Positions 1 through 10,219 are shown, numbered from the stretch's first letter. The stretch: DNA of 64,000 bases from Saccharomycopsis phalli (GCA_020342235.1 CP073216.1:372001-436000); one strand, 5' to 3'. Program-made: numbers and translations. Notes: generated by a model not told the origin, from the letters alone.

Positions 1-544
1 TGTTCAATACTCTCATTAAACAGTTGCTCATTAGCTTTTCATTCTTCCAATCTGATTTTTCACTTGTCGATTCTAACATCATGAACTAAAGTTCACGTCT
101 TTAGCCACTCCAATTACATTTGATCCATTTTATTATATTCTCGTATACTTTTTATTCTTCTCATTGTCACAGGCCCCAATTTTAAATCGATTGGATATTA
201 CTTACCATATTGCTATCCTTACGTTAGAAAACTGTCTACCTATAGTAATATTTCAATAAGTATTTTTCCAAAGACTTTGGCTGTGGTGCAAAGGTGTGTT
301 GAGAAAAACTCCCCCGACAAAGTATAAAAAACAGTCACAGACTACACGTGATAAACAGCACATAAACCATGTGATACAAAATTGGTAAATGGGTTATGTA
401 CCCCGATGTGGGGTGTTTTATTCCCTATGCACAATTTCCCGCGCAACTTTAATTAGTGTGAATCTCAATTTCCCGAGGAATTTGAGTTTAGTCTTTGTTT
501 AAAAGCCCGGCGCATTCTCGAAAATGTAATGTAGGTAGTCAAAT
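1..544. promoter_or_regulatory. Left-edge intergenic region, promoter of the MFS transporter
   Basis: No gene is visible here. Two motifs stand out. CACGTGA at 345-351 is an E-box of the Cbf1/Tye7 kind. At 400-414 an inverted repeat, ACCCC-GATGT-GGGGT, contains GTGGGG, which fits the SYGGGG consensus of Mig1/CreA-type zinc-finger repressors. That would suit a carboxylate transporter under carbon control, but this is inference from motif alone. Confidence 0.4.
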
Positions 545-1987
545 ATGAAATCAATGGAAAAAGTTGAGGACTGTACCACTAATGAAAACTCTAGTTCAAT
601 AGCTACTACTGCCACACCAATATCCAATGCTTCCACCGATAATATAAATAGCAAGTCCCAAAATGCCTACGGAGTGAATCTGCAGGATGCTGCCGGAGAC
701 AAGGAGGCATATAATGAGGGCGTCAAGTCCGATGATGCTGTTCCAGATGGCGGATTGAAGGCCTGGTTGGTGGTGTTTGGCTCCTTTTGTGGGTGCACTG
801 CTGCTTTTGGTCTTATGGATACCGTAGGTGCCATTGAAGTCTTTTTAGCAAACAACCAGCTTGCGGATCAGTCAGCTTCGGTAGTTGGCTGGATATTTGC
901 GCTATTCTTTCTAATTGCATTCTTTTTCGCATTCTTGAGTGGAGAAATATTTGACAGGGTCGGTGCCCAAATCCCATTAACTATTTCTACAATATTCATG
1001 TTTCTCGGGGTCTTTACTACTGCAAACTGTACAAAAGTCTACCAGCTCGTGCTTGCATTTAGTATCACCATTGGAATCTCTTGTGCATTGGCCTTGGCGC
1101 CGATTGTGGGGGTACTTCCTCAATATTTTGACAAAAGAATGGGTTTGGCTGCTGCCATAGCATCGATTGGTGCGTCTGTTGGTGGCTCTGTATATCCAGT
1201 GATGCTTCGACAGCTATTCAAAAGAGTGGGATTTGTGTGGGGAATGAGAATATTTGCGTTTATAAACACAGCTTTGATGCTTTTGGCTGCGATATTTGTC
1301 AGGGCTAGGGTGTTACCAGTTGAGGATCCGGAGTTTAAGAAGCGATCATTCAAGGGAAAGTTGTTAATATGCTTGGAACATTCTTTAGACCTCAGAGCCT
1401 ACTTGGAGCCACATTTTCTAATTGTTACACTTGCTACACTATTTTCAGAAGCGAGCATTGTGATTTTAGTGACGTACTTTGCGTCGTACGCTGTTGCTGG
1501 TGGAATTAGCGAGGACACGGCTAATTTCTTGCTAACGTTAATAAATTTAGTGGGAATACCTGGAAGATACCTCACTGGTTTGCTGGCCGATCACTGGGGT
1601 AGATTTAACGTTATGATTGTAAATATTTTTGGCATTGCGATATCCTGCCTTGTTATCTTGTTACCATTTGGCGTCCATTCTAGCGTGCTTTATACATTTG
1701 CTGTGATATTTGGCATAGTTTCATGCTCAGTGTTTACTTTGACACCAGTATGTCTAGCACAGATTACAAAGGTTGAGAATTACGGAAAGCGTTACGGGAC
1801 AATGTACTTGATTGTCTCATTGGGCAACTTTCTTATTCCAGCTGCTGGGGCCATGATCGGCTCACACGATAATGTGAGCGGCTACAAGCATTATATAATA
1901 TTCTGCGGAGTGGTGGCGATCGCTGGAGCAAGCTTGTGGCTAGCTGCTCGTCAATACAAGGTGAAAAAATTACTTGCTATATACTAA
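545..1987 (+). CDS. MFS monocarboxylate-type transporter (MCH/MCT family)
   Basis: A 480-residue protein with a polar N-terminal tail of about 68 residues and then a 12-segment major facilitator domain. The motif PDGGLKAW just before the first membrane segment is the signature of the monocarboxylate transporter family, as in yeast Mch2/Mch4/Esbp6. Loop 2-3 carries GEIFDRVG, a form of the MFS DRxGRR motif, and the second half has GLLADHWGRFN. It should sit in the plasma or vacuolar membrane. The substrate cannot be read from sequence: S. cerevisiae Mch proteins do not carry classic monocarboxylates, and Mch5 is a riboflavin carrier. The start is the first ATG and length is normal for the family. 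Confidence 0.85.
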   Translation: MKSMEKVEDCTTNENSSSIATTATPISNASTDNINSKSQNAYGVNLQDAAGDKEAYNEGVKSDDAVPDGGLKAWLVVFGSFCGCTAAFGLMDTVGAIEVFLANNQLADQSASVVGWIFALFFLIAFFFAFLSGEIFDRVGAQIPLTISTIFMFLGVFTTANCTKVYQLVLAFSITIGISCALALAPIVGVLPQYFDKRMGLAAAIASIGASVGGSVYPVMLRQLFKRVGFVWGMRIFAFINTALMLLAAIFVRARVLPVEDPEFKKRSFKGKLLICLEHSLDLRAYLEPHFLIVTLATLFSEASIVILVTYFASYAVAGGISEDTANFLLTLINLVGIPGRYLTGLLADHWGRFNVMIVNIFGIAISCLVILLPFGVHSSVLYTFAVIFGIVSCSVFTLTPVCLAQITKVENYGKRYGTMYLIVSLGNFLIPAAGAMIGSHDNVSGYKHYIIFCGVVAIAGASLWLAARQYKVKKLLAIY

Positions 1988-2192
1988 TTTAATATGCTGT
2001 CACCAATACGACTTGCACAATGTAGCATACCACTTGCAGATCTACTAACAATGGAGTAACTAGACCTTACTTGGACATTGATTAATTACAACAATGCCTT
2101 GGTAGATTAAATATTGGTAATCCAGATTTTTGAGCTGCCAACATTCAAGTGTGTACCCTTGACTCCTTTACCTTGGAACGCATCTACCTGCG

Positions 2193-2200
2193 CCGGGTAA
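2193..2200. promoter_or_regulatory. Reb1-like site upstream of the VelB-like gene
   Basis: CCGGGTAA is a perfect match in reverse orientation to the Reb1 consensus TTACCCGG. It lies about 70 bp before the velvet start codon, a usual place for a nucleosome-displacing general regulatory factor. Identical sites occur at 32946, 33537, 53019 and 57474. Confidence 0.4.
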
Positions 2201-2270
2201 CATATCCTCTTTTCTGATTTGAAAACAAACCCGGGCCTGATAGTACTAGTTTACAGCAGCACCGCAAGAA

Positions 2271-3124
2271 ATGAGTGCAAACTATGCAGAAGACGGTAGG
2301 TGAAACTGACATTATTTCTTTGCCAACATGTGGACTAACACACAGACAAGTATGTCTACACTTTAGATATTATCCAGCAACCGCAAAGAGCTAGAATGTG
2401 TGGGTTGGGGGACAAGGATCGAAGACAAATTAGTCCACCGCCATGTATCAAGCTTACGATCTTTGACAAACTCACAAACCAAGAGATACAGCCAGATAAA
2501 GTGACCAATGCTTCGTGCTATATGCTTATTGCCGAGCTCTGGGACCCAAAGGGCACAAAAAACTTGTCGATTGTTGATACCTTACAGGACAACCAACCGG
2601 TGCCAAATAGCATAAACGATGACGAAGATAACGAGGACTTTTTAGGCGCAGAGGAGGCCAATTTACATAACAATGACTTTGATCTCAACTCATTAAATCA
2701 AATCAATAACTCTGAGAATGTGACTTTAGTCAACAAGTTGGATGACCCTGCACCTACCCGAAACTTGATTGGCAATAATGTCACGAATGCCTTCAAGCTC
2801 TACGACGACCTGAACCGATTGGGCATCTGGTTTGTTTTGCAAGATTTATCCATCAGAATAGAAGGGCAGTTCAAATTGAAGTTCTCATTGTTCAAGTTAA
2901 GCCCAACCACCATATTTGAAAGCATTGACAGTAATGTTAACGACGTGGATCTTAATGCACCAGGAAAGGCCATACCTATTCTCGATTTCAAGTATAGCGA
3001 TGTGTTCCAAGTTTACAGTGCCAAGAAGTTCCCAGGTGTTATGGACAGTACTCCCCTATCTAAGGCGTTTGCCGGACAAGGTGTCAAAATACCTATCCGA
3101 AGAGATAAAAAGGGCGCAAATTAA
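2271..3124 (+). CDS. Velvet-domain regulator, VelB-like (spliced)
   Basis: Two exons, 2271-2295 and 2346-3124, give a 267-residue protein that is almost entirely a velvet domain. Splicing joins MSANYAED to DKYVYTLDIIQQPQRARMCG, restoring the family's N-terminal block (Y-x-L-x-I-x-Q-x-P-x-x-A-R-x-CG, then GDKDRR and PPP). After an acidic, Asn-rich insert of roughly 90 residues come FVLQDLSIRIEG, FKLKFSLFKL, YSAKKFPG and STPLSKAFAGQGVKIPIRR. A split velvet domain ending in GxKIPIR is typical of VelB. In filamentous fungi VelB pairs with VosA or VeA as a DNA-binding regulator of development, spores and light response. A second velvet gene lies 13 kb away. The family assignment is firm; VelB rather than another member is inference. 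Confidence 0.9.
2296..2345 (+). other. Spliceosomal intron of the VelB-like gene (50 nt)
   Basis: The donor is GTAGGT and the acceptor ACACAG, with a branch-like GACTAAC ending only about 5 nt before the AG. Removing it restores the conserved velvet N-terminus in frame. Confidence 0.9.
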
Positions 3125-3308
3125 GTACTCTTTGTTTTATATCTATCTAATGGTATGTGTATATTGTATACTTTTCACGGTCATTGCTGGAATCGACTCC
3201 TTTGTACATTTTTGCCGTTTGTAAGTTAGAGCCGTCTGCCTCCTTAGTACATGTACTTAGCCCTGGGCAGTGTGCTTAGACCGAGGCTACGTTGCCGGAT
3301 AGCGCCTC

Positions 3309-3316
3309 TCACGTGA
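3309..3316. promoter_or_regulatory. TCACGTGA palindrome upstream of the RhoGAP gene
   Basis: A perfect 8-bp E-box palindrome (Cbf1 type) 70 bp before the RGD2-like start codon. Confidence 0.35.
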
Positions 3317-3385
3317 CCCAGGACAATAGGACCTGTTTGGTGGAACTGAAACGCACCCAGCGACATCTCATATTGTATTGAAAAA

Positions 3386-5762
3386 ATGGCTAGATTCGTC
3401 AACAGTTTCTGGACTTCGGACTACACTACAGGTAAGTGGTAATGTGCATTTTTTGTTGGTGAGCTCAACTAATATTCTAGGTTTGGACGCACTTTTCCTG
3501 AAGCTCAAGGATGGCTGTCAAGAGAACCAGGACCACATAAATCTCTATACTGCTAGAAAGCAAAGTGAGCTTGCCTTTGGCGAATCACTTTCGATATTGC
3601 CCTACAAGAACTCTCTTGAGACCCCTCTCTATGATAGCTCCACCCAAATAGCGTTTATTGGCATCAACGGTCAACTCATGAAGGAGGCTGAATACCACTT
3701 GGAGATATCGAAAAATATCGAAAATCACGTTATTGCTCCATTCTCCGGCTGGGCAGCAAAGCACAAGCAACGAATTGAATACAGTGAAAATGAGCTTAAA
3801 AGCAAGGTCAAAGCCTACGAAAAGCTTCTTGCTGCCGTCAAAAAGTCCAACTTCCGGTACATGAATAAGGCAAGATCTGCCGAAGATCTCAAGCAAAAGT
3901 TGAACAAGAAAATTACAGAAACAATCCAGAGGGCAAACACCGACCCTGAGAAGGAAGTCGACCCTATGGCTGTTTCCAACTTGAAGCGATCCAACACTAC
4001 CATTGCTGAAGACATGAAAAGCTTGACCATTGACAAAAAAATTGACGAGACAATTGTCGAGGGGCAACTGGAATCCGAAGCTGAGGCACAGTCGGTTTAC
4101 TTGGGTGGCGACGAATACAACGGAGAGCAGTTGAAGGGAATCTTAACAACCTTGTTGCATGAGGTTCCAAAGTTCTCCCACAAGGTCGCTATTTTTGGGG
4201 TTTACGACAGAGTTTCCACTGGATCGTCCATCGTTGAAGCTATCCAAAAGAATTTGGGAATTTCCAAGTTGGACAAGGCTGAGCAATTTGGCCAGGACTT
4301 GATTTCTCTCGGATACTTGCGATTAATTGGGTCGGTTGGTAACCAATTTGCCAACAGCTCCAAGTTGAACTATCAATGGAAGGTAGAGGCTTACAAGATC
4401 GCTGACATTCATTTAGATGCTAACGAGTCTTTTAGTGCTTCACAGACATTCTATTCTGGAGTCAATGAGATCTCCAACTCTGTCAAGATCTCTGAAGTTT
4501 TTGAGGATGTCAAGGGAATGATCACCACTATTGAGCCAAATGAGGAGAACTACCAAAAGATCTTAAAGGACGTGAAGAGATGTGAATTGGAGTACTATGA
4601 CAACACCAAATTGTTGGATGCCCTCCGAACTGAATTGGAGGAGAGCATCGAGGATCACTTGAATTTCATGCAAAGATGTGAAATTGACCGATTGCGAGCT
4701 TTAAAGAAAGTCCAATTGGACTTCTTGTCTATCTTGGGCAACAAATTCGGATCTTTGAAATCGGTGATTGACAAGTCCATGGCATTCCACGAGACTATGA
4801 ACCCTGAATCAGACATGGTAAATTTGATCCAAACTTTTAAGACGGGTCCTTACGTTCCTCATTCCCGAGTTTTTGATGACTACTTTAACTCGCTGGATAC
4901 TGTTGTCTTTGGATCCGACTTACAGAAGCGTTCCACTTATGATGGCAGAAGCGTTCCAAAGATCTTGTCCTCTATCTTGATTCATTTGGACTCTGTATAT
5001 CCTAGCATGAAGGACGATGACGAAAGACTCGACTCTTGGTTAAATGACGTACCTTTAGCCAAGGTGAACGAAGTCAGAAAAGCTTTGAACGATCCTAAGC
5101 TTGAGATAAATGAGGAAGCATTAGCTTCTTACTCGCCTTCAGCATTGACCGATGCCTTGAGAGTTTATTTGTTGGAATTGCCAAACTCCTTGGTTCCAAG
5201 CGAAAAGTACAACTCCCTCAAGATTTTGTATGCTGACTATGGTGATGAGGAGAAATTGAAGGAACGTATCACTGGATTGGAAAGCTTATTGGAAGACTTG
5301 CCTCGACCAAATATGGCCACTTTGAGTTATTTGTGTGACCACATTAAGAATATTGTATCCATTGTTGCTGAAAAGCAAGAAATGGTCGATGGTGTCAGCA
5401 AGGCAGACCACTTCAAGAATAAGATTTCTGAGAAGCTCGGTATTGCTGTATTAAGACCAAAGGTGTCGATGGGTATTTCAGTTACTGACAAGACTCCTAC
5501 TTCGTTATTTTTGGACTTAATTACGTACAAGGAGGAGATCTTCAAGGAATTGAAGAAAAGAAACACCGTAAAGAAGTCCAGTGTCTCTAGAAAAGGTACT
5601 AAAAGTCGAGTCGCATCTACCACTAAAATCAACAGTGAGCCTTTGAAGTTGACTACTGACGAGAAGATCCCTGCCTCTGCTCCAAAGTCTCCAATTGAAG
5701 GTGAACCATTGGCCCGCAAGACTTCACATGATGAAGAGCCTGATACGGTGCTTCAGTTTTAG
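3386..5762 (+). CDS. RGD2: F-BAR/DEP/RhoGAP protein, RGD2-like (spliced)
   Basis: Exons 3386-3431 and 3481-5762 give 775 residues. The short first exon (MARFVNSFWTSDYTT) joins in frame to GLDALFLKLKDG, the start of the F-BAR helices. The order is F-BAR part 1 (about 15-150), a DEP domain (about 215-320), more long helices (about 360-440), a RhoGAP-like domain (about 470-680) and a basic Ser/Thr-rich tail. This split arrangement matches yeast Rgd2, a GTPase-activating protein for Cdc42 and Rho5 at the plasma membrane. The helix that usually carries the catalytic arginine finger reads DSWLNDVPLAKVNEVRKAL, with Leu where GxFR/GxWR is expected, so GAP chemistry may be altered. It ends 16 bp from convergent CYC2. 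Confidence 0.85.
3432..3480 (+). other. Spliceosomal intron of the RGD2-like gene (49 nt)
   Basis: The donor is GTAAGT and the acceptor ATTCTAG, with a branch-like AACTAAT about 8 nt before the AG. Splicing gives ACA-G/GT-TTG and an unbroken F-BAR start. Confidence 0.9.
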
Positions 5763-5778
5763 GTAAGTTTTTATTCAG

Positions 5779-7176
5779 TTATAGCTTATACACGTTTGTC
5801 TCATCCCATCCTTTTTCTCCTATTAGACCCAGTACCTGTCCTTGTGAAAGCTCAGTTGGCTTTGCTCCACTGACATACTTTATATATCCTTCGGGCCCAC
5901 AAACTAGTGCCAATGATGGATCTCTTCTCTTTAGGTTTCTCTCAGCATACGCTTGTTGGAGACAATCGTCGTACTGATGGTTTGTCACATCTTGTGTGTA
6001 GACTATTTGCACCTTTTGTTTAGAAGGTGCGTTGTTAACTGGATCTTTATTTTTCAATTGTCTCAACTTTTCTTCGATTAGCAATTCACGTTCGATCTTC
6101 TCTACTTCTTCCTTGTCTCTGATCACAACCGGATCGCTTGGACCTTTTATGTCGCTAGTTTTAATCGTTTGCCCCTTTGAGTCCGAGTAGCTGTGCAAAG
6201 ATATTCTACCTAATTTCTCCAACAAATAAAGCCATGTACGAAACTCGTCTGGAACCTCTGTTTCGTCTCGATGGGAGTAGTACAAATCCACCTTTCCCTT
6301 GAATGGATTTTCAGATAACAATAGCTGAAGTGCGGGAGAAATGCCAGTTCCCCCAGCGAAAAAGGCGAGATTATTTACAGTCTGGGTATCGTAAGGATCA
6401 GCAGCCATCTTGGAGGGTAGGTTTAACATTTTTGGACGCTCTTCCTTGACTTGCGAAGGCGGGATCTCAAACTCAGTGAATGGCCCTCTAAGCTCAAGAC
6501 TAGACCCTACAGGTCTGCTGTGGATCCATCTGGCGACTTCGCCCTGAGCGTACTTCTTTATGTATAGACATAATTTTCCGGTATCCTCGTCGGATATTCT
6601 GAGAATAGGGCTTTCAATGGAGTCCACAATCTCCAAAGGCAATGGCGTGTACTTTCTCACCACCATAATCTCCGGCTGCTTCACTTCTACGCTCCAGAGC
6701 TTGTTTCCGTTCCAGAAGCCAGTGGTGCCAAAGTACTTGGACTTGAGATCCTGTTTATTCTGCGGAGTGAGCTCAATAATGAAATGATCTTTGTCTATGT
6801 CTTTTCTATGGGAAATCAAAAAGGGAGTGAAGTAGTCCGGCGAGAGTAGCAGCTGGCCCTCTCCAGATCCGCCAACGTCTGGATTGGAAAAGTAATAAAT
6901 CGTGTACATTGCCCATCCACCAATAGCTAGCGAAACAACAATGGGAAGGAACCGTTTGTTTCTAATGAAAAACTTTTCATTGTTCAACTTGTCCGTGTGG
7001 AGAGGAATATTGTTCTTTGGGTTACTTGGATGGTAGAACTCGGTAGTTCTGTAGTCTGTGTCTGGAGGTTGAGAGACTGACAACTTTAATGGCTGTTTAG
7101 GAACTTTGGCATATACCAGAGAAAAAATATGAAATTGTCTGGATGGCAAGGCTCTGTTCAAAAATAACCGCACCAT
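5779..7176 (-). CDS. CYC2: Mitochondrial cytochrome b5 reductase-like flavoprotein, CYC2
   Basis: A 465-residue protein whose N-terminus (MVRLFLNRALPSRQF) looks like a mitochondrial presequence. One membrane segment follows near residues 75-97 (PIVVSLAIGGWAMYTIYYF), then a ferredoxin-reductase fold. The flavin motif is RKYTP, the nucleotide-binding motif FFAGGTGISPALQLL and the C-terminal motif VCGPEGYIKYVSG. Cyc2 is an inner-membrane FAD protein that reduces haem or apocytochrome c for haem attachment by the lyase. It is longer than the S. cerevisiae protein (366), with an extra charged stretch before the last block. The start codon is only 73 bp from divergent CIA1, so they probably share a promoter. 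Confidence 0.8.
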   Translation of the reverse strand: MVRLFLNRALPSRQFHIFSLVYAKVPKQPLKLSVSQPPDTDYRTTEFYHPSNPKNNIPLHTDKLNNEKFFIRNKRFLPIVVSLAIGGWAMYTIYYFSNPDVGGSGEGQLLLSPDYFTPFLISHRKDIDKDHFIIELTPQNKQDLKSKYFGTTGFWNGNKLWSVEVKQPEIMVVRKYTPLPLEIVDSIESPILRISDEDTGKLCLYIKKYAQGEVARWIHSRPVGSSLELRGPFTEFEIPPSQVKEERPKMLNLPSKMAADPYDTQTVNNLAFFAGGTGISPALQLLLSENPFKGKVDLYYSHRDETEVPDEFRTWLYLLEKLGRISLHSYSDSKGQTIKTSDIKGPSDPVVIRDKEEVEKIERELLIEEKLRQLKNKDPVNNAPSKQKVQIVYTQDVTNHQYDDCLQQAYAERNLKRRDPSLALVCGPEGYIKYVSGAKPTELSQGQVLGLIGEKGWDETNVYKL

Positions 7177-7249
7177 TTCCAACTCATTAATTTACGGCCT
7201 GCAGAGTTTTGATTTTTCACAAAAATTTAATGTGATTGATGTACACCAA

Positions 7250-8296
7250 ATGACGAATATTACGCTTATAAAGTCGCTCAATGACCACACGGCTAAGGTA
7301 TGGTGCCTTGATACACACAATACATTGCCTTTGCTTGCCACTGGATCCGAGGATAAAACCTCCATTGTATATGATTTGAATAACTACGAGATTGTTACCA
7401 AGCTCAGCGACACTCACAAAAAGTCCATTCGATCCGTCAGCTGGAAGCCTACCAGCGGGTTTCCATGCTTGGCAGCAGGTTCTTTTGACTCCACCATGTC
7501 GATCTGGGCAAAGACCGACGAGGATTTTGACATGGACGAGGAAGAAGAGGATGGGGAGGGCACCAGCAGTAACAAACAGTGGTCGTTGATGGCGATCATA
7601 GAGGGTCATGAGAATGAGATCAAGGCAGTGTCATGGTCTAAGGATGGACAGCATTTGGCCTCTTGTTCACGGGACAAGACTATCTGGATATGGGAAGCCG
7701 ACGAGTACAATGAGGAGTTTGAGTGTGTCAACGTATTGCAAGACTATCACACACAGGACATTAAAACCATCAAATGGGGACCAGAGGGGTATCTCATAAG
7801 TGCTTCTTATGATGATACAATCAAGATATTCAAGGAAAGCTTTGACTCTGATGAAATGTCGTGTGTCTCTGATTTGAATGCGCACCACGCTACAGTATGG
7901 TCCATTGACCTTGAAAAGGGAACAGACAACTGGAGATTCTGCAGTAGTAGCGATGACTCAACCGTGAAGGTCTGGAAAAGATTTGGAGAGAAAAAGAACG
8001 ACGACATTGAGGACTGGAAGGAACAGTCTACTCTTCCTGTGGTGCACAAGGGCCCGATTTACTCCGTCAGCTGGAGTCCAAATTCTGGGAGAATTGCTAG
8101 CGTGGGCTCGGACAGCAAAATTGTCATATACAAGGAGATTGGCGAAAAGTGGGAGGTACAATTGACCAAGGAATTGGCGCACAGCGTGTTTGAGTTGAAC
8201 TGTGTCACATGGATTAAAGAAGACACCTCGAAAACTGAGAGATTGATCACCGGGGCAGACAACGGTACAATAAACATATGGGAAGTAGACTTATGA
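7250..8296 (+). CDS. CIA1: Cytosolic Fe-S assembly WD40 protein CIA1
   Basis: A 348-residue seven-bladed WD40 protein. The N-terminus NITLIKSLNDHTAKVWCLD closely follows the start of yeast Cia1. Repeats end in variants of the WD signature, such as TSIVYDL, MSIWAK, IWIWEA, IKIFKE, VKVWKR, IVIYKE and INIWEV. Cia1 is part of the CIA targeting complex with Cia2 and Met18/Mms19, which delivers iron-sulfur clusters to cytosolic and nuclear proteins. A GTG codon lies upstream in frame, but the first ATG is at 7250 and fits the family start. An acidic insert sits between blades 2 and 3. It converges on the HAD gene with a 14-bp gap. Confidence 0.92.
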   Translation: MTNITLIKSLNDHTAKVWCLDTHNTLPLLATGSEDKTSIVYDLNNYEIVTKLSDTHKKSIRSVSWKPTSGFPCLAAGSFDSTMSIWAKTDEDFDMDEEEEDGEGTSSNKQWSLMAIIEGHENEIKAVSWSKDGQHLASCSRDKTIWIWEADEYNEEFECVNVLQDYHTQDIKTIKWGPEGYLISASYDDTIKIFKESFDSDEMSCVSDLNAHHATVWSIDLEKGTDNWRFCSSSDDSTVKVWKRFGEKKNDDIEDWKEQSTLPVVHKGPIYSVSWSPNSGRIASVGSDSKIVIYKEIGEKWEVQLTKELAHSVFELNCVTWIKEDTSKTERLITGADNGTINIWEVDL

Positions 8297-8310
8297 ATAA
8301 TGAATATGTA

Positions 8311-9456
8311 TTAACTGATGATATGACATTGTCTCAATGCAGTAGACACGGCTTCGTAGACATTGTCTATAATATATGTCGGCTTGACTTTTAAATCAGG
8401 GAAATCGGCATCCTGGTAAACTCCTGTCCGTACTAAGCAACTGTCCCAGCCGTAGTTGGCTGCACCAAGAATATCTGACGCTGGATTATCACCAATCATG
8501 AACACTCTCTTAAAGGGACTGTGCGAAGGAGCCGTGCCTAGTTCAGGAACAACTTGAACCAAGTCTGTGTCTGTCTTGAAAATCAAGTTTTTGTCCTGCA
8601 AGATCTTGTCTCTCCAGTCTATAAGGGCATTGTGGGTGAAGTCATAGGTGACCTTTTGAGGCTTGCCTAAAATTACATCTTCCAAGTTATTTGTGCCGTT
8701 GAGCTCCTGGTACAATCGTTCAATTACAATCCGAAATGCACCTTGTCCGAGTCTTGGAAGGTTGAAGCCATTGGGCCAGAGCAAATCGTCATTTGAGAAG
8801 TAAATAGGAACGGACGGCTTGTGTGCATGCGAAGTCAAGTGACCGTGACGCTTCGTACCCAAGAGTCCGTCTTGAGAATTCAAAAGATCCAACACAATCT
8901 GCATGTCGCTCCCCATGTCTCGTGGATCATTAAACACAAATATCGCGTCAAATGGCTTCTCAAACAATTTTTCATGAGAAACACCCCAGTGTTGCAACTG
9001 TGACTCGGTATACTTGTGAAATGGCCAAATAGAACTATTGGCTCTTAATATATCAACGGGAAGCACCACGTCTTTAAAACCATATTGGAGCGCGACCTCA
9101 CGAGCCTTATCGTCAGGACCACCAACAACCAACACCTTGTTGTACTTTGTTAACGCCTTAAATGGCGTGTGTGATTGAACCAATTGGATAGGATTGATAT
9201 TCACACCTATTGCCGAGGACAAAAAGTCAGTTCTTTGCTTCTCGGTGGTGCCCCCACCGTTGGTTAGTAACATAAATGGCACCCGGTGGCTGTTTAGAAG
9301 ATCCAACGACGGCTTTGCGAATTCAAGAGGCTTCTTTCCCCGAAGCAACACACCATCAATATCAAAGACAAAGGCTATCTCGTCAGGCCTAACCGACTCC
9401 GTACGATATGTCCTAATTGGCCTCAAGTTTCGACAGAACGCCCGTCCAAAAAACAT
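8311..9456 (-). CDS. HAD-superfamily phosphatase, YKR070W/CECR5-like, probably mitochondrial
   Basis: A 381-residue protein with an Arg-rich presequence-like start (MFFGRAFCRNLRPIRTYR). The first HAD motif is FVFDIDGVLLRGKKPL, motif II is FMLLTNGGG and the last is MIGDNPASDILGA, which binds the magnesium ion. This is the class IIA subfamily seen in S. cerevisiae YKR070W and human HDHD5/CECR5, a mitochondrial protein of unknown substrate. Length and architecture are normal. It is divergent from MHR1 with 119 bp between start codons. Confidence 0.85.
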   Translation of the reverse strand: MFFGRAFCRNLRPIRTYRTESVRPDEIAFVFDIDGVLLRGKKPLEFAKPSLDLLNSHRVPFMLLTNGGGTTEKQRTDFLSSAIGVNINPIQLVQSHTPFKALTKYNKVLVVGGPDDKAREVALQYGFKDVVLPVDILRANSSIWPFHKYTESQLQHWGVSHEKLFEKPFDAIFVFNDPRDMGSDMQIVLDLLNSQDGLLGTKRHGHLTSHAHKPSVPIYFSNDDLLWPNGFNLPRLGQGAFRIVIERLYQELNGTNNLEDVILGKPQKVTYDFTHNALIDWRDKILQDKNLIFKTDTDLVQVVPELGTAPSHSPFKRVFMIGDNPASDILGAANYGWDSCLVRTGVYQDADFPDLKVKPTYIIDNVYEAVSTALRQCHIIS

Positions 9457-9575
9457 TGTCCTTGTCTAATGATTACCGATGCTACACCTTCTCCCTCGCC
9501 GACGCATATACTGATGGTTGGGAGCCCGCGCGTGCATACTATCGAAAAATTCTTTGGCCAAGTAGTTTGTCAAAC

Positions 9576-10205
9576 ATGGCAACGAAATTTCGATCGGCCA
9601 AATGGCTATCAAACTATGGACATTCGCCGCTGGTGTTTTTGTTTAGAAACTTGGACTCCGGTCAAGTGTTGTACTCCCAGTTTCCACATTTCACCGACTT
9701 TCAAATAAAGAAACAGTTCCAGCGACCAAACTGGCAAAATAAGAAACCGCCAACCAGAAAGGACATTTGGAGAATAATGACTGTGGCCAACTTCAAAAAC
9801 CACGAGGATGCAGTAGACGCTTACCATGCATTGGTTGAGTTAAGACATTTGCGGGAAGTGGCTAAGAAGGGCGAGGCAAACAAGCTTAGACGTAAAAACG
9901 AAGATGGTAACATCTGGGCATCTGCCAATTATAGACCTACGTATACTCAGGAAGCCGTGGCTGATTTATCTACCGTAGTGGATGAGTTGAACTTGGCCGA
10001 CACAAAACTCTACTGGGAGGACTTGTGGAGAAAGGGTGACGATTCCCACTGGAAAGGCGAACTAGTTGAGCATAGGGAGTTGGGCAGATTCGGCCCTCGA
10101 GAAGAGTTTTCGGTATTAAGACGGTTACGTGAGCAGGCGAAAAGCGAAATGGCCTCTGAAGCGCCGCAGGAGGAATTAAATACTGAAAAAATCACCTCGG
10201 CATAA
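9576..10205 (+). CDS. MHR1: MHR1, mitochondrial recombination protein and ribosomal protein mL67
   Basis: A 209-residue protein. Conserved blocks match yeast Mhr1 along its length: RSAKW, VFLFRNLDSGQVLYSQFPHF, FQRPNWQNKKPPTRKDIW, LRHLREVAKKGEANKLRRKN, YRPTYTQEAVADL and YWEDLWRKGDDSHW. Mhr1 pairs homologous DNA in mitochondrial recombination and is also subunit mL67 of the mitochondrial large ribosomal subunit. The reading frame is open for 53 codons upstream, but the family N-terminus begins at the ATG at 9576. It ends 14 bp from convergent SMF3. Confidence 0.93.
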   Translation: MATKFRSAKWLSNYGHSPLVFLFRNLDSGQVLYSQFPHFTDFQIKKQFQRPNWQNKKPPTRKDIWRIMTVANFKNHEDAVDAYHALVELRHLREVAKKGEANKLRRKNEDGNIWASANYRPTYTQEAVADLSTVVDELNLADTKLYWEDLWRKGDDSHWKGELVEHRELGRFGPREEFSVLRRLREQAKSEMASEAPQEELNTEKITSA

Positions 10206-10219
10206 ATTATGTATATAAC

